A DNA stretch of 7,389 bases from Clostridia bacterium (GTDB lineage Bacteria > Bacillota > Clostridia > Christensenellales > Aristaeellaceae), in contig JAKSPZ010000041.1 in NCBI GenBank assembly GCA_024404395.1, positions 1 through 7,389 on the forward strand. Reading direction: 5' to 3'. Positions 1 through 6,513 of this stretch are shown here, piece by piece. The stretch's first letter is position 1; each line of letters opens with the position of its first letter. The notes under the pieces were generated by a model. It searched no databases. It saw nothing but the letters and a program-made list of their open reading frames with translations, and had not been told where the DNA came from. Both the position numbers and the translations under genes were made by a program.

Positions 1-582
1 GGACTCGATCAGGCTGGTGGCGGCACCGATCAGGGCGGGAATCAGCGCGTAGCCCAGCACGAAGTAGACCACGTCGAACACGGTCTTGAAGTTGGACAGC
101 GACAGTCTGCCCGCGTCATCACCGACGATCTCGGAGAAGGTCGCGTAGTAGGTGACCATGGTGAGGGTATAGAAGGAATAGAACAGGCAGAGCATGATTC
201 CCAGATAAATGGTGTTCTTCATGGTCGCGCCGCTCATGTTGAGGGGATTGAGGAAGCCGATGTAGGCCAGCACCATCAACAGCCAACCGAAGAGGATCAT
301 GGGACGACGCTTGCCCCAGCGGCTCTTGAAGTTGTCGGTGAGCGCTGCAAAGGGAATGTCGATCAGACCGTCCACGATCTTCGCGATAGTGACCATGACG
401 GACCAGACAGCCGCGACGACGAGGGTCTTGCCCGCGTAGGTCCAGTGGGCGATGTCGACGTCAAAGCCTTCGGTCATCAATGCATCGCACAGGTAGGAGC
501 CAACGATGAGGTTGAGCATATTGACGCCCATGCCCGCAAATCCGTACAGAAGCAGTTGCCATTTCTTGTGAATCTTTCGCAT
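1..582 (-). CDS. GPH/MelB-like MFS transporter, N-terminal part (3' end outside window)
   Basis: I translated this frame by hand. It runs from an ATG at 582-580 through 194 codons with no stop to the window edge, so the C-terminal half or more is missing. Several hydrophobic helices are evident (roughly residues 9-31, 52-68, 94-112, 125-146 and 168-190). Between the second and third lies the family signature: Asp71 and Asp75 followed by Pro77, Asp83 and the basic RWGKRRP loop (88-94). This is the helix 2-3 motif of glycoside-pentoside-hexuronide:cation symporters such as MelB. The family moves solutes with Na+ or H+ across the cytoplasmic membrane. Most members carry sugars, but the vertebrate relative MFSD2A carries lysophospholipids. 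A GGAG at 594-591 lies 8 bases before the ATG, and the upstream DegV gene ends 27 bases away, so the two are probably co-transcribed. The family call is firm; the substrate is unknown. Confidence 0.88.
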   Translation of the reverse strand, partial: MRKIHKKWQLLLYGFAGMGVNMLNLIVGSYLCDALMTEGFDVDIAHWTYAGKTLVVAAVWSVMVTIAKIVDGLIDIPFAALTDNFKSRWGKRRPMILFGWLLMVLAYIGFLNPLNMSGATMKNTIYLGIMLCLFYSFYTLTMVTYYATFSEIVGDDAGRLSLSNFKTVFDVVYFVLGYALIPALIGAATSLIES

Positions 583-609
583 GTTCTTTTCTCCAGACTG
601 TTTGGTCGA

Positions 610-1560
610 TTACTTGGCAGCGATGCACTCAGCGAGCAGCGCAGTTTCGGCGGAAAGGTCGGGGCTCATGGGCTTGCCCAGATAATACGCAGCCACGAGG
701 CCGGGGCCCATGTTGATGCCGCAGGCGGGGAATACATCGCAGATGATGACCGCCTTGGGGTGGAAATTCTCCTCGATCAGCGCCTTGTAGGTCTCTGCCT
801 GCTTGCGGCGGACGGTGTTGGCAATGACGATAGTCTGCTTCTCGGGCTCTTCGATGGTCTTGGCGATGTAGCCGATCAATGCCTTGAAGGCCTTCTTCTC
901 ACCGGGGACCTTGCCGATGGGCGTGGTCAGACCGATGTCGGAGCACTCGCCGATGGACTTGATGCCGATGAGGGTGCCCATGAATGCCTTGGAATGGGTG
1001 ATGCGGCCCTTCTTCGCAACGAAGGACAGACCGTCGTGCCAGCCCATCTGATGGAGGCGCAGACGATTGGCCTCGAGGCAATCGGCGGCGTCGTCAAGGC
1101 TCTTGCCCGCGCCGCGCATCTCGCTGGCGATGATGCACTCCAGACCCATGCAGGCGGAGAAGCGGCGGGAGTCGACCACGCGGACCTTGAACTCGGGATA
1201 GGCTTCCTGCACGCGCTCGGCGGCGGAAGAAGCGAAGGCGTAGGTACCGCTCATGCCGGAGGAAATGGTCACGACCATGAGGGCTTCACCGGCCTTGGCG
1301 CATTCGGTCATGTAGGCGGCAAAGGCTTCGGCGTTCGGCGGTGCGGTAGTGTAATCGTCGGGCGCGTTGTTCAGCATCTTGTAGAAGCTCTCGGGAGAGC
1401 AATTGGGGAACATGGGATACTTGTCCCAGCTCAAATGCGTCTCACCCTCGCCGCCGGGATAGGTGAAATGTCCGTTGAGATACTCAATACCGTACTTGGC
1501 GCGAACGCTCTCGTCAAGGTCACAGGTAACGTCCGCGAGGATCCTGAAACTCTCTGCCAT
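610..1560 (-). CDS. DegV family (FakB-like) fatty-acid-binding protein
   Basis: This 316-residue cytosolic protein belongs to the DegV family. Characterised members (FakB) bind one fatty acid and present it to the kinase FakA, giving an acyl-phosphate for phospholipid synthesis. Family landmarks in order: the N-terminal strand ILADVTCDL (7-15), TTAPPN (71-76) where relatives have TSQPS, TISSGMSGTY (98-107), a VVDSRRFSACMGLE segment in mid-protein, KKGRITHSKAFMGTLIGIK, and a C-terminal GPG loop. The residue before that loop, usually His in an HxGPG pattern, is Asn283 here. The frame is open back to 1647, but the ATG at 1560 is the better start. It begins 1 base after the hydrolase stop, has AAAGAGG 9 bases upstream, and starts directly at the conserved N-terminus. 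It ends in TAA, the only non-TGA stop among the complete gene ends. No FakA kinase is in the window. Confidence 0.9.
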   Translation of the reverse strand: MAESFRILADVTCDLDESVRAKYGIEYLNGHFTYPGGEGETHLSWDKYPMFPNCSPESFYKMLNNAPDDYTTAPPNAEAFAAYMTECAKAGEALMVVTISSGMSGTYAFASSAAERVQEAYPEFKVRVVDSRRFSACMGLECIIASEMRGAGKSLDDAADCLEANRLRLHQMGWHDGLSFVAKKGRITHSKAFMGTLIGIKSIGECSDIGLTTPIGKVPGEKKAFKALIGYIAKTIEEPEKQTIVIANTVRRKQAETYKALIEENFHPKAVIICDVFPACGINMGPGLVAAYYLGKPMSPDLSAETALLAECIAAK

Positions 1561-1561
1561 G

Positions 1562-2479
1562 TCAGCAAACCTCTTTCGTATGTTTGTCGATAAAACCAAA
1601 AACCTTCCGTCGGGCTTCTTCCCCGCCGACACCGTAGGCAACGGCATGGGCGGCGCCCTTCTTCAGATAGATTTCCTTCTCAGCCCCACATGCCTCGTAA
1701 GCCTTCAGGGTCTCGTTGGGGTCAGTGGTGGGATCGTCCAGTCCGTGGACAAAGAGTGTGGGGATCCGATCGTTCTTCAGCGACACTTCGGAGCTCTCCC
1801 GCATGTCCGCCTTGAAACAGATCTTGCCCATGAGCATCACGCCGTCGATCAGGAAGCCCGTAGGCAGCTTGACCTTTCGACAGGAATCGCTCATCATTTT
1901 ATAGTAGGAAGTGTATCCGCAATCAACGATCAGCGCGCGAACGCGGGGATCATTGATGTGGGATGAAGCACGAGCCAGCGCGAAGCCGCTCATGGAGATG
2001 CCGTAGACCACCACAGTCTCAGCCTTCACCCACTCGATCCAGCCGATGATGTCCTGCCACTCGCGGTAACCCATGGACGCGAAAGTGCCGGCGGAGTCGC
2101 CGTGAGCGTAGGGAGGGACGTTCGGCCCGTTCCACCCGTCATCGATGAAATCCATCATCTGCAGGATGCAGTTGCTTCTCGGCGTCGCCCGATAGCCATG
2201 GATCAGTATGGCGGTTCGAGACTTGCCGAAGTCGCAGAAATCTCCCGCCAGACGCTTGCCGTAAGCCGATCGGATGAACACCCGCTCAAAAGGCAGGGCA
2301 TCGTATCGCTCGGCGGCGGCTTCGTACCGTGCGCGGATGTCGGGCTTGTCCTTTACCGACGACGGACAGGCATCCGTCTTGCCGGGTTCCCGTCGCATGG
2401 CACTCATAAAGGAGAAGAGCACGGCGTTGTGGGGCAGGGCGAAGTAGATCAGCAAGCCCAACAGGATGTAAAGCATCAC
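1562..2479 (-). CDS. Alpha/beta hydrolase with N-terminal membrane anchor
   Basis: This is a serine hydrolase of the alpha/beta fold, about 305 residues. Residues 2-24 form one hydrophobic helix followed by a basic stretch (RR at 29-30), which reads as an uncleaved membrane anchor. The fold landmarks are the oxyanion loop HGYRATP (94-100), AHGDSAGTFASMG (125-137), the nucleophile elbow GISMSG with Ser162, Asp249 in the VHGLDDP segment, and His278 in AAHAVAY. The triad is therefore complete. The elbow has Ser164 where GxSxG usually ends in Gly. The substrate is unknown; next to carrier proteins and acyltransferases, a thioesterase, lipase or acyl-ester hydrolase role is plausible inference. 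The start is either GTG at 2479 (4-base overlap with the upstream stop) or ATG at 2476 (1-base overlap); neither has a strong Shine-Dalgarno site. DegV follows after 1 base. Confidence 0.88.
   Translation of the reverse strand: MMLYILLGLLIYFALPHNAVLFSFMSAMRREPGKTDACPSSVKDKPDIRARYEAAAERYDALPFERVFIRSAYGKRLAGDFCDFGKSRTAILIHGYRATPRSNCILQMMDFIDDGWNGPNVPPYAHGDSAGTFASMGYREWQDIIGWIEWVKAETVVVYGISMSGFALARASSHINDPRVRALIVDCGYTSYYKMMSDSCRKVKLPTGFLIDGVMLMGKICFKADMRESSEVSLKNDRIPTLFVHGLDDPTTDPNETLKAYEACGAEKEIYLKKGAAHAVAYGVGGEEARRKVFGFIDKHTKEVC
1570..1576 (-). promoter_or_regulatory. Ribosome binding site that fixes the DegV start
   Basis: On the minus strand this reads AAAGAGG, with 9 bases between it and the ATG at 1560. 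It lies inside the last codons of the hydrolase gene. It supports the 1560 start over the in-frame upstream Met at 1647, which would add 29 unconserved residues and overlap the hydrolase by 86 bases. Confidence 0.7.
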
Positions 2480-3507
2480 TGCGATAGGAGCTCACTCCCC
2501 TCAACGCGGACCGTCTTATCACCGCGGCGGATGTAGATGCGCAGGTTCGCTACACTCCTGCCGCAGACCGCAAGGGCGATCTGACCGTCTGCAAGGTCGG
2601 TCCCGTAACGGACATCCTTGGCAGTCATAGAAACGTTTGCGGGTACGAAACTCTCGCCGCCGTCGCGCTTGAAACAGCTCTCCTTGATGACCCACGCCCG
2701 CATGATGGCCTCGGGCGAATCGTCCGCGACCTCGTCGGGTCCGTAGACCTTCGAAGCCAGTCGGCGCACGCCGTCGTTCTCGAGGAAGTGGATCGTTTCT
2801 TCAATGTCGATACCCACGGGGCTCTCGGAGACCGCGACCGCCACCCAGTCCCCCGAATGACTCAGGGAGAAATAAGCGCGGTCGGATTCCCATTTGCCCG
2901 AAGGCGTCCTGCGGATGCCGATGTCCGCCATGTGCAGGTTGAAGCTGCGAAGCAAGGCATACTCCAGCGTCTTCCACACGGCGATGCGCTGCGCTTTCAG
3001 CTTGGGTGCCGTGGTATCAACGATCTGCGCCAGCCGCTCGGGCGGGAAAATCGGACCGCTCGTGTCCGCATCGGCAACATTCGATAAGTAGACGTCGAGA
3101 ACCTGTCTGTGGTTCCACATTTCCACGTATCTTTCCGTCTGCTCGCACTTTCGGTCGCCCAGCACGCACTCCGTGGCGAAATGCTCGCAATTGTTGTGGA
3201 GCAGATCGTATCCGCTCTCCCCCATGCGGCTTCTCGCCAGCGCCACAGTCTTCTCGGGCGGCACACGCTTCAGCCGCTCGGCGATGCCGAAACAGGCGAC
3301 TTCCACCATGTTGCCCGATGCAAACGCAGCGATGTCCGTGCTGATCACGCGGATCTTGTCGGGATCGTCCAGCCATCGACGGTTCAGCACGGGATGACCG
3401 AACTGTATGACCTCGTCCTCGGAGACGAACACGCCGTAATGCCAGATGGCACCCAATTGAACGCGGATCATGTCACCGGCGGCACAGGCCTTCGGTTTCC
3501 ATTTCAT
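2476..3507 (-). CDS. LRAT-like acyltransferase fused to Sfp-type 4'-phosphopantetheinyl transferase
   Basis: This 343-residue protein has two domains joined without a visible linker. Residues 1 to about 130 look like an LRAT/H-rev107-type member of the NlpC/P60 superfamily: a GDMIRV start (11-16), His23 in IWHYGVFV, and the hallmark NNCEHF with Cys107 as the expected nucleophile. Such enzymes move acyl groups through a Cys thioester. Residues from about 136 resemble a complete Sfp-type PPTase: an N-terminal VLDVYLSNV strand, a KLKAQR segment like the basic region of Sfp, FSLSHSGDW (213-221), the Mg2+-binding GIDIE (Asp234, Glu236), and WVIKESCFK with Lys275, Glu276 and Lys280. PPTases attach the CoA-derived phosphopantetheine arm to a carrier Ser, and the ACP gene immediately upstream is the obvious client. 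GGAG at 3521-3518 precedes the ATG by 10 bases, and the start overlaps the ACP stop by 4 bases. Family calls are firm; the joint role is unknown. Confidence 0.88.
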   Translation of the reverse strand: MKWKPKACAAGDMIRVQLGAIWHYGVFVSEDEVIQFGHPVLNRRWLDDPDKIRVISTDIAAFASGNMVEVACFGIAERLKRVPPEKTVALARSRMGESGYDLLHNNCEHFATECVLGDRKCEQTERYVEMWNHRQVLDVYLSNVADADTSGPIFPPERLAQIVDTTAPKLKAQRIAVWKTLEYALLRSFNLHMADIGIRRTPSGKWESDRAYFSLSHSGDWVAVAVSESPVGIDIEETIHFLENDGVRRLASKVYGPDEVADDSPEAIMRAWVIKESCFKRDGGESFVPANVSMTAKDVRYGTDLADGQIALAVCGRSVANLRIYIRRGDKTVRVEGSELLSQ

Positions 3508-3761
3508 TTTTTCTTGTCTCCGATGTAGTCGAGCACGTCGCCCACGGTACGGAAGGCGGAGATGCCCACGTTCTCAAAGCGGATATCAAAGCTCTCTTCA
3601 ATAACGATGACCAGATAGAGCATGCCGACGGAGTTGATCTGCAGGTCTTCCAGCAGTCGGGTGCCCTCCCCTGCCGCCTTTACGGCAACGGGATCGCAGC
3701 CGTCCATGTCCAGCAGGATATCTCTCAGCTTCTCAAGGCAATCTTCGCGGCTCAGTTGCAT
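3504..3761 (-). CDS. Acyl carrier protein
   Basis: This small acidic protein of 85 residues has the helix pattern of an acyl carrier protein. The phosphopantetheine attachment site is Ser44 in EDLQINSVGM (38-47), corresponding to the DSL motif of classical ACPs with Asn instead of Asp before the Ser. The helix after it (YLVIVIEESF) is the usual recognition helix II. It carries the acyl group as a thioester in the cytosol. It overlaps the upstream ligase by 10 bases and the downstream LRAT-PPTase by 4 bases, and a GAGG at 3773-3770 sits 8 bases before its ATG. The placement suggests that the ligase loads it and the PPTase activates it. Its divergence from housekeeping AcpP, together with the dedicated ligase, points to a specialised carrier rather than the fatty acid synthase ACP. 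A D-alanyl carrier (DltC-like) is less likely, since no other dlt-type gene is present. Confidence 0.93.
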   Translation of the reverse strand: MQLSREDCLEKLRDILLDMDGCDPVAVKAAGEGTRLLEDLQINSVGMLYLVIVIEESFDIRFENVGISAFRTVGDVLDYIGDKKK

Positions 3762-4837
3762 TTTTTGTACCTCAGGATCTTCATGCTCGGTGTGCGTTCG
3801 AAGTCGGTATCGCGGATCTCGATGCGCGCCGCGCGCTGATAGGCGGGCAGCGTCTCGTTGATCTTCTGCAGTTCGGACATCAGATAGGCCTGCTTGTCTT
3901 CGACCTCAAGCTTCGCCATTTCGGTGGTTCTGGGAACGACTTCCAAAGCGAGGATGTGGTTGCCGCCCGCGCCGATGTCCTCGAACAGCTGACTGTCCTG
4001 GATCAGATCGCAACGGTTGAAGATGGCTTCCACCTCCGCAGGCGATACGTTCTCGCCGTTGGAGAGAATGATCAGTTCCTTGGTGCGGCCCGTGATGTAC
4101 AGATAACCGTCCTCATCGAAGGTCGCCAGATCGCCGGTATGGAGCCAGCCGTCGGAAAGACCGTTGTCGGGACCCAGATAGCCGTCCATGAGGTTGGCGC
4201 CGCGGACCCACAGTTCACCGTCCACCAGCTTGATCTCCTGATGGGGGTAAGGAATGCCGACAGAATCGGGCTTGGCACTGCTCTCGGGATTGCCCGACAC
4301 CAGATTGGCGGTCTCGGTCAGTCCGTAGCCGGGGAAAAGCGCGATGCCGCGGGCGGCATATTCACGCACCAGATAGGGTGCCACCGCCGCCGCACCGCAG
4401 ATGACATACTGCAGATCGTCGCCCAGCATGTTGCGCTTGAACTGCTTGCAGAGCTTCAGCGCCATCTCCGCCAGTGCGGGCACCAGCACGAGGATGGTCG
4501 GGCGATACTTGCCGATGTCGCGGAACATATTCTGCGCGTTGGAACAGATGCAGAGCTCACTGCCCGTGTACAGCGCCGACAGCATATTGCGGATCAGACC
4601 GAACACGTGGGACAGGGGCAGCACCAGCAGATAGCGACGATTAAAGACATCCTTGTAACCGTAGCAGCCGTTGACCACGCCCTGCATGACGGCACCGTGA
4701 TTCAGCGCCACCGCCTTGCTCTTGCCCGTGGTTCCGCCGGTGAACATGACGAGACAACCGTCGGACGCGGCACAGTCCGCCATGGGGCAGTCGCCGCTCT
4801 CGAGGGTGATGGGCAGCTTCGGTACAGGTGCTTTCAC
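3752..4837 (-). CDS. Acyl-CoA/acyl-ACP ligase (AMP-binding), C-terminal part after in-frame TAG
   Basis: This is the larger part of an AMP-forming acyl ligase. It lies in the same frame as the fragment at 4841-5242 and is separated from it only by a TAG codon. Counting codons of the joined 496-codon frame, it holds the ATP-binding loop FTGGTTGKSK (167-176), PGYGLTE (304-310), HTGD with Asp371, GRTKELIILSNGEN starting at Gly385, and a C-terminal RTPSMKILRY with the expected catalytic Lys488. All adenylation motifs downstream of the stop are intact. The enzyme would activate a carboxylic acid with ATP and transfer it to CoA or to the phosphopantetheine of a carrier; the adjoining ACP gene favours the latter. 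The GTG at 4837 lies 3 bases after the TAG but has no well-spaced ribosome site. ATG 4783 is another possible restart. Without the N-terminal 134 codons the fold would be incomplete, so I do not think this is an independent gene. Confidence 0.85.
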   Translation of the reverse strand: MKAPVPKLPITLESGDCPMADCAASDGCLVMFTGGTTGKSKAVALNHGAVMQGVVNGCYGYKDVFNRRYLLVLPLSHVFGLIRNMLSALYTGSELCICSNAQNMFRDIGKYRPTILVLVPALAEMALKLCKQFKRNMLGDDLQYVICGAAAVAPYLVREYAARGIALFPGYGLTETANLVSGNPESSAKPDSVGIPYPHQEIKLVDGELWVRGANLMDGYLGPDNGLSDGWLHTGDLATFDEDGYLYITGRTKELIILSNGENVSPAEVEAIFNRCDLIQDSQLFEDIGAGGNHILALEVVPRTTEMAKLEVEDKQAYLMSELQKINETLPAYQRAARIEIRDTDFERTPSMKILRYKKCN

Positions 4838-4840
4838 CTT

Positions 4841-4843
4841 CTA
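4841..4843 (-). other. In-frame amber (TAG) codon inside the acyl ligase
   Basis: The minus strand reads ATG GCG TAG AAG GTG at 4849-4835, with the TAG at codon 134 of an otherwise open 496-codon ligase frame. It falls in the variable stretch before the ATP-binding loop. None of the seven complete gene ends in the window uses TAG (six TGA, one TAA). Sense codons one change away include CAG, AAG and GAG, any of which would fit the charged context that follows. Confidence 0.9.
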
Positions 4844-5242
4844 CGCCATGCTCTCGCCGTAGACGATGGCCTTGACGCCTGTCATCATGCACAGTCCCGT
4901 CACCGCCTGCTCGGGCAGCTGGGGCGGCAGGATGATCGCCGTCATACCCGCGGTCACGACAGACATGATCGCCAGTGCGCACTCATAGCCGTTGGGTGCA
5001 AGCAATGCCACGCGGTCCTTCGGGTTCAGCCCAAGGTCGCGGAGCTTGCCGCGAAGACCTGCCATATGGCTGTCCATCTCGCGATAGGTGATATCATGAT
5101 CGTCGTCACGAACGGCGACCAGGGCGGCGTAATCCGCCGCGCACCGCCGCCACATCTCAACGACGGCGGGATACGCTACGATCGTGTCCAAGGTATCGCT
5201 GTCCGTGTATTTTCTGAACAGCTCTCGTGTTTCAAAAATCAT
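4841..5242 (-). CDS. Acyl-CoA/acyl-ACP ligase (AMP-binding), N-terminal part ending at in-frame TAG
   Basis: These 133 residues form the N-terminal subdomain of the same acyl ligase. They include ITYREMD (51-57), a DRVALLAPNGYE segment (76-87) and a PPQLPEQAV stretch, all typical of the region upstream of the ATP-binding loop in this family. The start is well supported: ATG at 5242 overlaps the acyltransferase stop in ATGA, and AAAGGA at 5256-5251 lies 8 bases upstream. The frame stops at TAG (4843-4841) and continues in the same frame with the rest of the enzyme, so a substitution, a sequencing error or readthrough explains the break better than an indel. The fragment alone lacks every catalytic motif. 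The whole locus is best read as one 5242-3752 ligase gene, either intact in the living cell or recently disabled. Confidence 0.82.
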   Translation of the reverse strand: MIFETRELFRKYTDSDTLDTIVAYPAVVEMWRRCAADYAALVAVRDDDHDITYREMDSHMAGLRGKLRDLGLNPKDRVALLAPNGYECALAIMSVVTAGMTAIILPPQLPEQAVTGLCMMTGVKAIVYGESMA

Positions 5243-6513
5243 CGTCTCTGTCCTTTCCCGGCGCAGAGCTGCGCCAGATCCTGTTCCGTTCTCGCGAGGC
5301 TTTCGGAGATCTTCTCGATCTGCTTCATGCTCGGCGGGAGCCTTCCCTCGCTCACCATCACGGGCTCACCCACCGCAGCGCGGAGGCGATTCCAGACGTG
5401 AGCGGGACGCTGTACATAGATAGGAATGATGGGACACTTGCCGCGGAAAGCCATCAGCACCATGCCGGATTTGAAGGCCGCCGCGCCCTCGGAGAACACA
5501 TGTCCTTCGGGATAGACCACCACCAGCTCGCCCGCCTTCATGCTGTCGCCGATCTCGCGCATCATGTCAAGGCTGACATTGTCGCGATCGATGCAGATGC
5601 AGCGGAACACCTTGGTGAAGAGCCACTTTTTGAAGGGATTGTCGAACAGCTCCTTGGTGGCGACAAAGCGCATGCGGCGCCACCAGACCGTCGCCATCAT
5701 GTAGATGGGATCGAGGAAGCTGCTGTGGTTGCAGATGATCAGACCGCCGCCCTTGATGTCCCGCGCCTTCTGAGAGGCGTAGACGATCTTGGTGCGCAGC
5801 CACGGTACGCCCGCGACGGCTGCCGTCGCCTTGACGAAATCGTAGCCGATGTACTTCAACCCGATGGGACGCGCCTTTTTTACGGTCTCCTTGCGCTCCA
5901 GAGACTTGCCCAGCGCGATGACCTTATCGCGGATGATCTTGGTGATGGCAACGATATTTTCCTTTTCGGTCTTCGTGCCGTCGTAAATGGCGGATACGTC
6001 AATGGGCTTGCCGATGACCATGGGGCATTTGCCCTTGCCAAAGTAGTTGCCCGTGGTATAGACGGGGATGATGGGCGCGCCTGTGGTGATGGCCAGCCAT
6101 GCGGCGCCTTCACGGAACGGCAGCGGACGCGGTTCATCGCCGTCGGGCAGTCGTCCCTCGGGAAAGATCCCAACGACACCGCCCTTTTTCAGGATGCGTT
6201 CGGAGGTGCGAAGTCCCGTGCTGTCGTAGTTTTCGCGGTCGATTCGGATACCGCCCAACATCTTCAGAAAGCGCCCCAGCACCTTCTTGCGAAACAGCAG
6301 TTCCGCCATCTGATAGCGCAGGGTACGCGTCCAGAAGAGGAAGAGCATCGCCGCGTAATCATAGACCGCCGTGTGATTGCTGACGATGATCGCGGGACCC
6401 TTGATGTGCCGCGTGGGTTTCGCGCCGCCCTCATAGGATACGTCCAGTCGGAATACCAGTTTCTGCGGCAGCCATGCCGTGATCTTCAGAAACCAGTTCA
6501 TGAAATGTATCAT
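5239..6513 (-). CDS. Tandem PlsC-type (1-acylglycerol-3-phosphate) acyltransferase, two domains
   Basis: This 424-residue protein contains two consecutive PlsC/LPLAT acyltransferase domains, each about 200 residues. The first has NHTAVYD with His47 and Asp52 (the HX4D catalytic motif) and FPEGR (117-121). The second has NHSSFLD with His263 and Asp268 and YPEGH (334-338). Both sites look complete. Family members transfer an acyl group from acyl-ACP or acyl-CoA to a hydroxyl of glycerol-3-phosphate, lysophosphatidate or a related lysolipid at the inner face of the membrane. A usual PlsC has a single domain of about 240 residues, so this is a duplication or fusion. The gene starts with ATGA overlapping the upstream ligase-ACP stop and ends with ATGA overlapping the next ligase start, which suggests translational coupling. 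The Shine-Dalgarno site is weak. Whether the halves act at two positions of one lipid is inference. Confidence 0.92.
   Translation of the reverse strand: MIHFMNWFLKITAWLPQKLVFRLDVSYEGGAKPTRHIKGPAIIVSNHTAVYDYAAMLFLFWTRTLRYQMAELLFRKKVLGRFLKMLGGIRIDRENYDSTGLRTSERILKKGGVVGIFPEGRLPDGDEPRPLPFREGAAWLAITTGAPIIPVYTTGNYFGKGKCPMVIGKPIDVSAIYDGTKTEKENIVAITKIIRDKVIALGKSLERKETVKKARPIGLKYIGYDFVKATAAVAGVPWLRTKIVYASQKARDIKGGGLIICNHSSFLDPIYMMATVWWRRMRFVATKELFDNPFKKWLFTKVFRCICIDRDNVSLDMMREIGDSMKAGELVVVYPEGHVFSEGAAAFKSGMVLMAFRGKCPIIPIYVQRPAHVWNRLRAAVGEPVMVSEGRLPPSMKQIEKISESLARTEQDLAQLCAGKGQRR

Noticed and set aside
583..609. Possible terminator or promoter between DegV and the transporter
   Set aside because: The 27-base gap has no stable hairpin with a T run and no recognisable -10/-35 pair; it holds only the transporter's ribosome site.
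445..1593. Plus-strand open frame (382 codons) antisense to DegV and the transporter
   Set aside because: No domain is recognisable, and both strands cannot be read sensibly here; the minus strand carries clear DegV and MFS motifs.
1561..1647. Longer DegV start at 1647
   Set aside because: The extra 29 residues are not family-like and overlap the hydrolase; ATG 1560 has a good ribosome site and sits 1 base after the upstream stop.
2487..2498. Small hairpin GGAG-TGAG-CTCC before the hydrolase start, possibly hiding a ribosome site
   Set aside because: The stem is only 4 base pairs, lies in coding sequence, and its GGAG is too far from either start codon to be a convincing ribosome site.
3752..4837. 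The C-terminal ligase part as a separate functional gene restarted at GTG 4837
   Set aside because: No well-spaced ribosome site is visible, and the enzyme fold needs the N-terminal subdomain that lies in the same frame upstream.
4841..4843. Pyrrolysine or a recoded amber as the preferred explanation of the TAG
   Set aside because: Nothing else in the window shows in-frame TAG, and no suppressor tRNA or pyl gene is present; error or mutation is simpler, so readthrough is kept only as a possibility.
3956..5401. Long plus-strand open frame (481 codons) antisense to the acyl ligase
   Set aside because: It is opposite a gene with clear family motifs, its translation is rich in His, Gln, Arg and Ala with no recognisable domain, and GC-rich genes commonly leave the opposite strand open.
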